A stretch of 64,000 nucleotides of DNA from Tricholoma matsutake. Taxonomy: Eukaryota > Basidiomycota > Agaricomycetes > Agaricales > Tricholomataceae. Position 1 is the stretch's first letter. Each line of letters opens with the position of its first letter. The notes under the pieces were generated by a model. The model was not told where the DNA came from and made no database searches. It saw only the letters and a list, made by a program, of their open reading frames with translations. A program made the position numbers and the translations under genes. Shown here one piece after another: positions 44,694 through 54,335 of this stretch. The stretch is from the NCBI GenBank assembly GCA_026075535.2, contig AP026542.1:8928001-8992000 (forward strand), in the 5' to 3' direction.

Positions 44694-47600
44694 ATTGTAT
44701 GCCCTCACTGCCTGTCCATAACCGCTTTGAAGTCTTGTCAGTTGAATCCCCGGAGAATGAATCCATTTCTATGACTGCTCCCCTCTCTGACCCTTCAAAG
44801 TTGGCTAAAGACGTACCTGCTCTCCCCATCTCTCCTTCTACTCCACGTCCCAAAATTAAATCATGGGAGCGTAAACTACCACGCAAGTATATTGTGGCAT
44901 CCACTCCCTCTGCACATTCCTTAAACCTAGCCATTGAACTGCAGACGACCAACACTGGACAGATACTTGGTGTCTCTGCACTCCTGGACTCTGGTGCGAC
45001 TGGTCTCTTCATCGATTCCCATCTGGTACAACAACATCGTCTAAATACTCGCTCACTCTCACGTCCGATACCTGTATATAACGTGGATGGATCCCCAAAT
45101 GAAGCTGGTGCCATCCGAGAGGTTGCAGACCTTGTTCTCCATTACAAGGATCATAGTGAGCGTGCCCTTTTTGCTGTCACTCAATTAGGAAAGCAAAAGG
45201 TGATTTTGGGATATCCATGGCTTCGAGACCATAACCCAGAGGTCGACTGGCGCACTGGGGAGGTTACCATGAGCCGATGTCCATCCCGCTGTCGGACATG
45301 TTTCACGGAAGCCAGGCAAGAACATCGTGGACAGAAGGCAGCAATACAACGAACTCAGAAGTGTCATGCTGGACCCCTGCCTATACCTGAAGTGGAATTG
45401 GAAGGGGTTCCTGATCTAATGCCGGACTCGGATGATGATGATGAGGACCCAGAGGAAGTGGAGGAGGGTGATTGGATCTTCTGCACTGCGATTCGCTCAT
45501 CGCATGAGGTGTGTGCCACATCGAACATATCCCAACGCCTCGCCGAGGCCTTCCACAAAAACAACACTGCTAAATCCTCTACTAACTCCTTACTCCCTCA
45601 TCTCCATGAGTTTGAAGACGTGTTCTCCAAGGAGTCATTCGACTCTCTTCCTGCACGTAAGCCATGGGATCACGCAATCGAACTCACCCCCGGCGCAACC
45701 CCTTCATCCTGCAAGGTCTATCCTCTCTCTCCAGAAGAACAACGGCAGCTTGACCAGTTCATCGACGAGCACCTGGCCTCTGGACGTATTCAACCATCGA
45801 AGTCACCCATGGCCTCTCCCTTTTTCTTTGTCAAGAAGAAGGATGGCTCACTTCGACCGGTTCAAGACTACAGAAGGCTCAACAACATCACGGTCAAAAA
45901 TTGCTACCCACTACCCCTCATCTCTGAACTCGTAAACCAGCTCCGTGGAGCCCAATACTTCACCAAGCTCGATGTCTGTTGGGGCTATAATAATGTGAGG
46001 ATAAAGGAGGGAGATGAGTGGAAGGCAGCCTTTTGTACCAACTGTGGTCTTTTTGAACCGCTTGTCATGTTCTTTGGCCTTACTAATAGCCCTGCCACCT
46101 TTCAGACCATGATGAACGACATCTTCCATGACCTCATCCTCAAAGGCGTTGTCTGCATCTATCTCGACAACATCCTCATCTTCACTCGCACGGTTGAAGA
46201 GCACCGTCGCATCACGCGCCTCGTCCTAGAGCGACTTCGATGGTACAAACTCTACCTTCGTCAGGACAAATGCGAGTTTGAAAGGACCAAGATCAAGTAC
46301 CTCGGCCTGATTATCTCGCAGGGTCAAGTGGAGATGGATCCTATCAAGGTAAACGGGGTCACAGCTTGGCCGACGCCCACGAACAAGAAGGAGGTGCAGT
46401 CTTTCCTGGGCTTCATCAATTTCTATCGGCGTTTTATCAAGGATTTCTCACATCATGCACGACCGCTGTTCGACTTGACAGGAAAGGAGACATGGAGGTG
46501 GGATAATGCACAACAGGAGGCATTCAAAAAGCTTAAGGAGATGGTCACTTCCGCTCCGATCCTTACCTTTGCTGACGATTCGCATCCTTTTCGTGTAGAA
46601 GCCAACAGTTCTGACTTTGCGATGGGCGCCGTGTTGTCTCAGCAGTCTCCGGAGGACCAGAAGTGGCATCCTGTTGTGTTCTACTCCAAAAGCCTTAGTG
46701 CTGTAGAGAGAAACTACGAGATCCATGACAAGGAGATGTTGGCGATAATGTGTGCGCTTGAGGAGTGGCGACACTTCCTCGAGGGTGCCCAACACCAGGT
46801 GGAAATTTGGACGGATCACAAGAACCTCGAGTACTTCATGATGGCCAAGAAATTGAACCGTCGTCAAGCTCGTTGGTCCCTGTATCTATCTAGATTTGAC
46901 TTCTCCTTACACCACCGTCTGGGTCGCAGCATGGGGAAGACCGATGCCCTATCCCGACGTGCAGACCATGGGGATGGCAGCGGTGACAACCAAAACATTG
47001 TGCTGTTGCAGCCAGACCTGTTCACCATTCGGGCACTGGAAGGCATCGCACCCCAGGGCAAGGAGCGGGACATCCTACATGACATTTGTCGTGCAAACCG
47101 TAGCGGTTTACATGAGGATGTTGTCGCCCGAGCTGTTAAAGAACTGAGGAAGGGATCGACCCTTTCCTTACGTGCGGCAGAGTGGGCTGAAAAGGAGGAC
47201 TTGTTGTATTTCAGGGATCACATCTATGTTCCCAATGACCCAGACCTTCGCCGGCACATCATATCCCAACACCATGATTCACAGATTGCTGGCCACCCCG
47301 GACGCTGGAAGACCTTGGAGCTCACCTCACAGAACTATTGGTGGCCACAAATGTTGTGGCTCATTGGTCAGTATTGTCGCACTTGTGACCTTTGCTTACA
47401 CACCAAGGTTCCTCGTCGCAAGCCTATTGGTGAGCTACACCCTCTTCCTGTTCCAGAGAGTCATTGGGATGTCATCAGCGTCAACTTTGTGGTGGAATTG
47501 CCAGAGTCAAACGGGTTTGATGCAGTGATGTGCACAGTTGACTCAGTGGGAAAACACGCTCACTTCATTCCCACTCACACCACTGTCAGTGCCCTAGGTG

Positions 47601-48592
47601 CCGCTCGACTCTACCTCCACCACGTGTGGAAATTACATGGACTTCCTGGTGCCTTCCTCTCGGATCGTGGCCCTCAGTTCATGGCAGAGTTCACTCATGA
47701 GCTGTACCGACTCCTGGGGATCAAACTCCTCGCTTCAACCGCTTATCACCCACAAACTGATGGCCAGACGGAGCGAGTCAACCAGGAACTGGAGCAGTAC
47801 ATCCGCCTCTTTGTCAATGAACACCAGGACAATTGGGATGATCTCCTTCCTTTGGCCGAGTTCGGATACAACAACCATGTCCATGCTTCCACTCAACAGA
47901 CCCCTTTCCTCTTAGACACTGGACGACATCCACGCATGGGATTTGAACCTCGCCAAACTCCCTCACACATCGAGACAGTGAATGAATTCACAGAACGCAT
48001 GAGGGATAGCTTGGAGGAGGCAAGGGCAGCCTTAGCAAAGGCAAAGGACGACATGGCGCGATTTTACAACCAACGGCACTCCCCAACCCCTCAGTACAAG
48101 GTTGGTGATCGAGTTTATCTTGACTCCAGTGACATTTCCACTACACGTCCATCCAAGAAACTTGCTCATTGCTTCTTGGGACCTTTCCCCATTGTCAAGT
48201 GCATTGGAACACATGCCTATTGTCTACGCCTCCCAGCCTCCATGTCCAGACTCCATCCTGTCTTCCATGTCATCAAAGTGCTTCCAGCTCCCCCAGATCC
48301 ATTCCCAGGACGCCATTCACACCCACCACCACCACCTACAGTGATCGAGGGAGAACCCCAATATGAAGTCGAGTCAATCTTGGACAGCCGTTTACGTCGA
48401 GGAAAACTCCAGTATTTGGTACATTGGAAGGGTTATGGGTATGAGGAGAACTCATGGGTCGAAGAGTCTGACGTAAATGCCCCTCGGTTAATCAAGGAAT
48501 TCCACCGATGGCACACTGCTGCACCGCATCACATTCAAGTCACGGACTTTGGTTGTATACGATTTCGAATGCATCGGGGCGATGCATCTTAG
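44690..48592 (+). CDS. Element C Pol, full-length open frame with lost active sites
   Basis: 1,300 codons without a stop (first ATG 44699). Order: protease LLDSGATGLFID; RT ([35 protein letters not shown]) with YLDN at residues 491-494 in place of a double Asp; RNase H with EANSSDFA (Asn at residue 639 where Asp is usual); integrase H2C2 region, ISVNFVVELP (Asn 932 for the first catalytic Asp), LSDRGPQF and TERVNQELE; C-terminal chromodomain YEVESILDSRLRRGKL. Residue 430 is Cys where relatives have Arg (LDVCWGY). The frame looks intact but at least three of its enzymes probably are not. Confidence 0.95.
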   Translation: MNCMPSLPVHNRFEVLSVESPENESISMTAPLSDPSKLAKDVPALPISPSTPRPKIKSWERKLPRKYIVASTPSAHSLNLAIELQTTNTGQILGVSALLDSGATGLFIDSHLVQQHRLNTRSLSRPIPVYNVDGSPNEAGAIREVADLVLHYKDHSERALFAVTQLGKQKVILGYPWLRDHNPEVDWRTGEVTMSRCPSRCRTCFTEARQEHRGQKAAIQRTQKCHAGPLPIPEVELEGVPDLMPDSDDDDEDPEEVEEGDWIFCTAIRSSHEVCATSNISQRLAEAFHKNNTAKSSTNSLLPHLHEFEDVFSKESFDSLPARKPWDHAIELTPGATPSSCKVYPLSPEEQRQLDQFIDEHLASGRIQPSKSPMASPFFFVKKKDGSLRPVQDYRRLNNITVKNCYPLPLISELVNQLRGAQYFTKLDVCWGYNNVRIKEGDEWKAAFCTNCGLFEPLVMFFGLTNSPATFQTMMNDIFHDLILKGVVCIYLDNILIFTRTVEEHRRITRLVLERLRWYKLYLRQDKCEFERTKIKYLGLIISQGQVEMDPIKVNGVTAWPTPTNKKEVQSFLGFINFYRRFIKDFSHHARPLFDLTGKETWRWDNAQQEAFKKLKEMVTSAPILTFADDSHPFRVEANSSDFAMGAVLSQQSPEDQKWHPVVFYSKSLSAVERNYEIHDKEMLAIMCALEEWRHFLEGAQHQVEIWTDHKNLEYFMMAKKLNRRQARWSLYLSRFDFSLHHRLGRSMGKTDALSRRADHGDGSGDNQNIVLLQPDLFTIRALEGIAPQGKERDILHDICRANRSGLHEDVVARAVKELRKGSTLSLRAAEWAEKEDLLYFRDHIYVPNDPDLRRHIISQHHDSQIAGHPGRWKTLELTSQNYWWPQMLWLIGQYCRTCDLCLHTKVPRRKPIGELHPLPVPESHWDVISVNFVVELPESNGFDAVMCTVDSVGKHAHFIPTHTTVSALGAARLYLHHVWKLHGLPGAFLSDRGPQFMAEFTHELYRLLGIKLLASTAYHPQTDGQTERVNQELEQYIRLFVNEHQDNWDDLLPLAEFGYNNHVHASTQQTPFLLDTGRHPRMGFEPRQTPSHIETVNEFTERMRDSLEEARAALAKAKDDMARFYNQRHSPTPQYKVGDRVYLDSSDISTTRPSKKLAHCFLGPFPIVKCIGTHAYCLRLPASMSRLHPVFHVIKVLPAPPDPFPGRHSHPPPPPTVIEGEPQYEVESILDSRLRRGKLQYLVHWKGYGYEENSWVEESDVNAPRLIKEFHRWHTAAPHHIQVTDFGCIRFRMHRGDAS

Positions 48593-48603
48593 AGAGGGGG
48601 TGA

Positions 48604-49029
48604 TGTAAGGGGACTAGGGAGGTGCCCTGTGTGTTTTTCCTATTTTTTATGTTCGTCCTATATTTTTCCCCACCTCATTTCCTTCTATTCTTCATTTTCT
48701 ATGATTTTTCCAGATTTTATTACTAATTTTCCCTTGCTATCATGTTTGTACATGTTGACACTTTTATATTTAGAGGCGGAGTACCCCTTCCGACACATAC
48801 CCCTTGGTATGATGTCATTCAGCGGCCTTGATCCGCCTATCTCCGCCTTTTTCTATTTTTAGGTTATATTTGATTTTTGTCGTCTTCACATATACTGGGC
48901 ATCAGCAAGGGGATCCTTAGAGTTTTCTCTTCGGATTTCCCTTTGCTAGGTGTGCCCCCAATCCCTGTATTATGTAGCATAATTTTAACTTCGGATTTCC
49001 CTTTGCTAGAGGCTGAGGTTGCCCTTATA
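48604..49029 (+). repeat. 3' LTR of element C
   Basis: 426 bp, two differences from the 5' copy, both C/T or G/A changes at CpG sites. Confidence 0.97.
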
Positions 49030-49081
49030 GGACAGACACAATATTTTCTCGCCTGGAAGTCGAGGCATAAAAGGGGGGTAA

Positions 49082-49482
49082 TGTTAGGAAACCACCCCAT
49101 TACCTAATAAAATTTCATTTTTATTTTATTATGTCGAATTACGCTACATTACGCCAAATGATGCTACACTTTGATAACATGAGAATTTTATTTCGCACAC
49201 ATCAATATGTATGCGCATGTATGAGTGCGTCGGTAACAACATTGTACAATATATGTAACATAGTATATAAACCCTAAATATATGCCTAGGGGACCCCAGT
49301 TGTGTTCTCTTAGGTATTCCACCTACGCTTTCGGTGTGAAAGGCCTTTCTCAACCAACTCATCTATTAATAACCCCTCGCATCAAAACCATCAATCCCCC
49401 ATCATGAGCATGGATCCCACCCCCTTCTTGTAGAGAGAACCTGCATGGTCTCAGCTAGCAGATAGTGGGTGTCGCCCTAACA
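49082..49482 (+). repeat. 3' LTR of element A
   Basis: 401 bp, matching 29226-29615. Preceded by the polypurine tract and followed by the target duplication GATCA. Confidence 0.95.
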
Positions 49483-49643
49483 GATCATAGATCTGTCAAA
49501 ATAATTGTGTCCCATAATTGCCCCATAATCACCCTCGATAATCATCATGGTCAAAGTGACTTGGATTATTGACACGATTTTTGATTCATAATCATCCAAT
49601 AATCACACTGTTAATCGTCCAATAATCACCCTACTTTGACCAC

Positions 49644-51418
49644 TACTATTAACTGCATGTGTGCATAGAATGTACTTGCCATCCTTTCCACTTTACCTAC
49701 TTTTATAAGCCTGCTAGAGCACTACCTTCTTGAAGTGAGAATGAGAGATTATTGTACTCATGCCTGAGGCTCTCCCTTGATGCCCAGGCCAATAAAATCA
49801 TGTCAAGGTGACATGATGGAATTAGTAGCCATAAGGCAGTGACTACAGTGGGGAAAAAGCGAAAATGTAGGAGAGGAGAACTGCTGAGCTTGCATGTGGA
49901 TCAGGACCAAAGGTGTGCTGTGCAAAAGGTGTAAGGGTATCATGTACAGTGGTATACAAGGTATAGAGACTAGGGGGCCAGTGGGTGGATGTCAAACTAT
50001 GTGTGAGTGTGATATGAGAGATAGTGGCTCACCAGCTCTCCTGATCATCCCAATGCATAAATGGAGACCTTATAAATGATGGGGAGAGCCGACTATCAAA
50101 GCTACATGGATGAGATAGTCAGAAAAGCAAACTAAGGATGGGGAGGAGAAATACTTATTCCATGATATCCATGGCACAAAAGTGTTTGCTTTCTTCGATT
50201 CCTAGGCCTAATAGTGAAGTAGAATGAGGGCAAGTAAGGGAGAGCAGGGATGGAAGGTCCCAACATGGTGTCCCCATCAACAGAAGTGAACTTTACTCAC
50301 CATTGGTCACACACTTTTCCTATCATCCAAAACTCCTTCTGAGCAGTCAGAGTAGTCCCTCACCCTAGATTTATAGCTTACAAGTCAACCATATAGTCAA
50401 TACTTCAGGCTACAAGGTAGAATCTTCACCTACTCACCTGGTCTCCTTTTCAATCAATGCCAGTTCGTAGTACCCATTAGTGGCAGTATAGACGAACATA
50501 TCAAGGTGCTATAGAGTCTATACAAGAGGGGTGGAGAGTGAATGTATTAAGATAGGTTACACTCACTCACCAAAGGCCAACAGAGCTTCAGCTTCTCAAT
50601 GTAGTATAGCGAATAGTGCATAGTAATATGTATCTTATGAGATTCCCCTGAGCTATAGTCCATCCAGATACCAGGAGAGCTGTGCCGTGCACTAGAACAG
50701 GTAGGTTGAACCAAGTGTTTGCCAAAAAAAAAAAAAACGAGTCGAAGATAGCTCAATGGTGACACGACGTGCAGTTAATCGGAGGGTAGGGGTAAATAGA
50801 ATGGGATGCATTGCATAGGCAGCAACAGGACCGAAGGATATCCATGAAGTAACTAGAAGTGAGATATGTGCAAGCAGCAAAACAATGAGTCTTAGAGTAG
50901 TGATCGGACATACACGACCACACTACAGTATTCATTATCGCTCTCTTGACCAGTCTTGACTCAGTTCTCAATGGATAGACTTCTTGCTGTGACACTTTGT
51001 GGCAATGTTTGCGACCTCAATTAGGCTCAATTTTGCAGATCAAAATCAAATGGTGTCCCCAATCTGATCTTGGCGCAGACATCGATCAATAGATCCTAAA
51101 TTTGAAGATGTCCGTGCATTAAAATAGGAAATTTTGGGTTTGTTGTGGACCGTGACCTTACACGATATAACGATGACTATTAGGTATCCGAAGTTCGTCG
51201 CGGTTGTCGCCACCAACTCCAGCCAACTCCTTATGCAACAGGACTCAAACAAATTCTAGACCTGGCCAAGTACTTATAGGCGCGTGTGTACCCGTGACCG
51301 TTTATCCCCATGGGCTTCCCTAGAAGATCTCCGCACTAGCGCTGACTGATTGATTACATTTTTCTGTTTGCTGTTATGGAGAGATTGTTTTCTGTTCCCA
51401 CCTTCGTTGTGTCGAAAG
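49644..51418. other. Intergenic, 1.8 kb, no supported gene
   Basis: Open frames are short and unrelated to known families. Contains a 14-bp A run near 50723. The last 200 bp is presumably promoter of the transporter gene. Confidence 0.45.
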
Positions 51419-54053
51419 ATGGCTACGGCTGATCTTGTAGTTAACGACGAGAAATCCTCCAGCGATGAAGCGTTCTCAGGTTCGGGAAAGTCGAAGGATG
51501 CCGATGAAGACTTGGGACCGATACTCACGGAAGCGCAGTGTAATCGTGTGCTACGCAAAATAGACATACATATACTGCCTTTCGTATCCCTGCTTTATCT
51601 ACTATCCTTCCTGTGTGTTGTCTTTGTTTAGCCTAACTATTGTTTAACTTGGTTGATCCGTCTGTCAGGGATAGGGCGAATATAGGTTAGTCTACCTCCG
51701 CTCTTCATTGTGTTACAACGCTGATTTGATTGACAAGGCAATGCGAGGATCGCCGGCATGGTTACGGATGCGCACTTGACTGGATTGAAGTACAACGTCG
51801 TAGGTTAAACAGCTTGCTAAATTTAGTAGTACTAACCGGTCGCTATCTATAGGTCGCTGCCGCTTTTTTTGTATGTCTTTCACGCGTCCCATTAGCTGAT
51901 CACAACAATGTTTCCACCGTAATTAGATTCCATATGCATTGGCCGAAGTACCTTCGTAAGCATGCCCTCATTGTCCGTACGAAACGCCTTGATAAACGCT
52001 ACGTTTAGAAACATCGCACTAAAACTTGTCCGGCCCTCGCGCTGGAGTAGGAGATATATGCTAGCTTGATCAGCCATACTCATGTTAACGTGTGATTCTT
52101 ACTAGTACCATCGATTATGGTTGCATGGGGTGGGACATCAAATATTGCGTCCATGTTTGTGAAGTTGACGTGAACTCGCCAGGGCTCGTAATGACGTTAA
52201 TGTGCCTATGCAAGACATACAAAAGCCTGATCGTGTCAGTATACGTCTTTCGACCACTTCTATCTCCTGATCAATTTGTTTGTAGTGCTCGTGTCTTTTT
52301 GGGATTGACAGAATCTGGACTATTTCCTGGGGTTAGCATTGCCCAGCGCTCTGCTCCCATATATCTTTGACATTGTGCAATCTGTCAGGTCACATTCTAC
52401 CTGTCTCTTTGGTACAGACGGAGAGATGTAGCTAAAAGAATTGCAATATTCTTTTCTGCAGCAACCGTGGCAGGTGAGATAAGGTGGTTTCTATTATGAA
52501 CCATTAACTTTTCCTTCTGTACTAGGTGCTTTCGGTGGAATACTTGCGTGAGTCATCTCTTCCACCCTTGATAAGGCAAGGGCATATCAGTTTTTTTTTG
52601 TCACAGTTACGGCATTGAGAGAATGGAAGGAATCGGGGGTCTTCATGGTTGGCAATGGATTGTAAGTGATTTGATATGATAGTTGCAGTTTAGTAATATC
52701 TGTATTACAGTTCTGTCTGGAGGGCCTTGGTAATTTTTGCTTCGCTTTGATGATGATTTCTACTAAAAATTACGATAGTGACTATGGTTATTGCATTTGG
52801 ATCATATTTTACTATGCATGATGTATGTGATACCACCGGTGGCTCATACCTTCTCTCAAAGCCACTTTATGAAGTATCCTACGACCGCTACATTCTTGAC
52901 CGATGATGAAAAAAAAGCCATCGGAAGAATGTTGCAAGAGGACACCCAAGGCCTTGCCACGCACTATGATACGAAATTTGTGTGGCAAGCGATGTCAGAT
53001 TACAAGACCTACGTACAAATAGGAATTTACATCGGTTTGTCGAAAGCTTGCTTTTCGTGATATTCCATTTGACTAATTGATTGTGAATCGCCAGGTCTTC
53101 TTATCCCAGTTTATGCTATCGCATTATTTTCTCCCACCATTGTGAATAAAATGGGTGCCATCCTTTCGGATCCTGCCTTGCCAATTTCACAGTTCTGACA
53201 TGCCATCATGGTAGGTTTTACTGCTGCCCAAGCACAACTACTACAAGTCCCTCCCTTCGTCGCTGGTTGTATAGCAACGATCGCAGGTATGCAAACGATA
53301 TTGATACCTAGGTCAGCTATAATGTCGACTTACTGGGCGAACAGTTGGAATAATGAGTGATAAACACAACCTCCGAGGGCCTTATATTATTGGATCTGCT
53401 TTGATAGCGATTATCGGATATATTGTGCTGTACACACAAACTCAAGCTGGTGTTGCCTATGCTGGAACTGTCATCGCAACCATAGGTGTTTATCCCACGA
53501 TTGCTGTGAATCTGGCTTGGGCCAGCTCTGCTGCGGGTGGAGACACCAGGAAAGGTGAGTTAATTCAAAACTAACATTGTTAAAAATTTTGAACTTCGCG
53601 TATTACTTATAGGTGTAACGCTCGCTATGGTCATTGGCTTGGGTAACCTTGGAGGGTGAGCTTCCATGACAACCTCATGCGTTGGCCATCTTACGTTAAG
53701 TATGAATTGTAGAATTTGTTCGTCCTTTATCTATATCACGCCGCCTCGTTTCCACATTGGACATGGCACAGTTATGGGTTGGCTCGGCCTCTCGTAAGTA
53801 CATGAACTGGTGCTCCTTCTCCTAACTGGCGCTGAGTCTTCTTTCTTATAGCATCGTGCTCAGTTGTTTTGCTATGTGGGATTATAATAGGCTTAACAAG
53901 CAAAAGATAGCGCAGTGCCAGAACGAGAAGATCGATTTAAGCAGACAGGATGAGTTCAAGGATATGGGCAATGAAAGCCCGCTGTTCCGGTGAGCCGGGG
54001 ACTGCTTTTACCTGAATCGCGTAGTGAATGTTCGTTGCAGATACACTCTTTAG
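51419..54053 (+). CDS. MFS transporter, anion:cation symporter (allantoate permease) family
   Basis: Plasma-membrane uptake carrier of the Dal5/Tna1 type, probably for an organic anion or vitamin; the substrate cannot be read from sequence. Acidic N-terminus (SSSDEAFSGSGKSKDADEDL), then RKIDIHILPFVSLLYLLSFL running into the diagnostic DRANIGNAR in the next exon. Later exons give GLKYNVVAAAFF, IPYALAEVPS, ARVFLGLTESGLFPG, LWYRRDVAKRIAIFFSA, the mid-loop FLTDDEKKAIGRML, and the second six-helix half (GLLIPVYAIALFSPT, NLRGPYIIGSALIAIIGYIV, TLAMVIGLGNLGGI). It ends DMGNESPLFRYTL, TAG 54051-54053. More than twelve short introns; all blocks expected for a complete carrier are visible. Confidence 0.88.
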
Positions 54054-54335
54054 TTACAAAATCCGGAATGGCTCGAATCCATTTACTTCTACTACCATAC
54101 TCTCCTAGTGATATGACTCTCAGAGATTTAGGTACAGATCTATGTACAATAATCACTGCCACAGTGACAAATAATGATCAACACGAACGCGTTGAAGAAA
54201 TTATTGATCAGACCGACTCGGACCTCTACTCAGTGACGTCTGACTAGATCTGACTGCCGGTCGAAATCTTTTCGGTATCTAGGTTCTCGTCTCGCCCTGC
54301 TTTCAAATTATAACTGTATCCGCCACTTTCCCACA

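Larger units (their letters stand above)
42983..49029 (+). mobile_element. Ty3/gypsy chromodomain element C, young, nested in A
   Basis: LTRs 42983-43408 and 48604-49029, 426 bp each and differing at two sites. Target duplication GGACA at 42978-42982 and 49030-49034. LTR ends are TGTAAGG...CCTTATA, so TG...TA. Gag and Pol frames overlap in a -1 relation. The polypurine tract is AGAGAGGGGGTGA before the 3' LTR. Youngest of the nest by LTR identity. Confidence 0.96.
29226..49482 (+). mobile_element. Ty3/gypsy chromodomain element A (hosts B and C)
   Basis: Bounded by LTRs 29226-29615 and 49082-49482, both TGTTAGG...CCTAACA, and flanked by GATCA on both sides (29221-29225, 49483-49487). Without its two nested guests and their target copies it is about 6.1 kb. 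Order: gag, protease, RT, RNase H, integrase, chromodomain, a polypurine tract AAAAGGGGGGTAA just before the 3' LTR. Many TGA stops; not functional. Confidence 0.95.
28946..49643. mobile_element. Old TA-flanked MITE split by gypsy element A
   Basis: The left terminal repeat (28946 onward, GTCAAAGTAGGG then GATTAT) is matched in inverse by the right end near 49643, and TA lies outside both ends (28944-28945 and 49644-49645). Element A sits inside. The MITE halves are 28946-29225 and 49488-49643, about 436 bp when rejoined, with no coding capacity. TA flanks suggest a Tc1/mariner-type source. Confidence 0.5.

Noticed and set aside
30000..45000. TGA reassigned as a sense codon
   Set aside because: In-frame TGA is limited to transposon genes. 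Host genes such as ATG3 (13778-13780) and the DUF6699 gene (10905-10907) use TGA as their stop.
44690..48592. Element C as a functional transposon, judged by its open Pol
   Set aside because: Catalytic Asp of RT, RNase H and integrase all read Asn, and gag has three stops.
50715..50740. A-run near 50723 as a LINE or retrogene tail
   Set aside because: No coding sequence or target duplication adjoins it.
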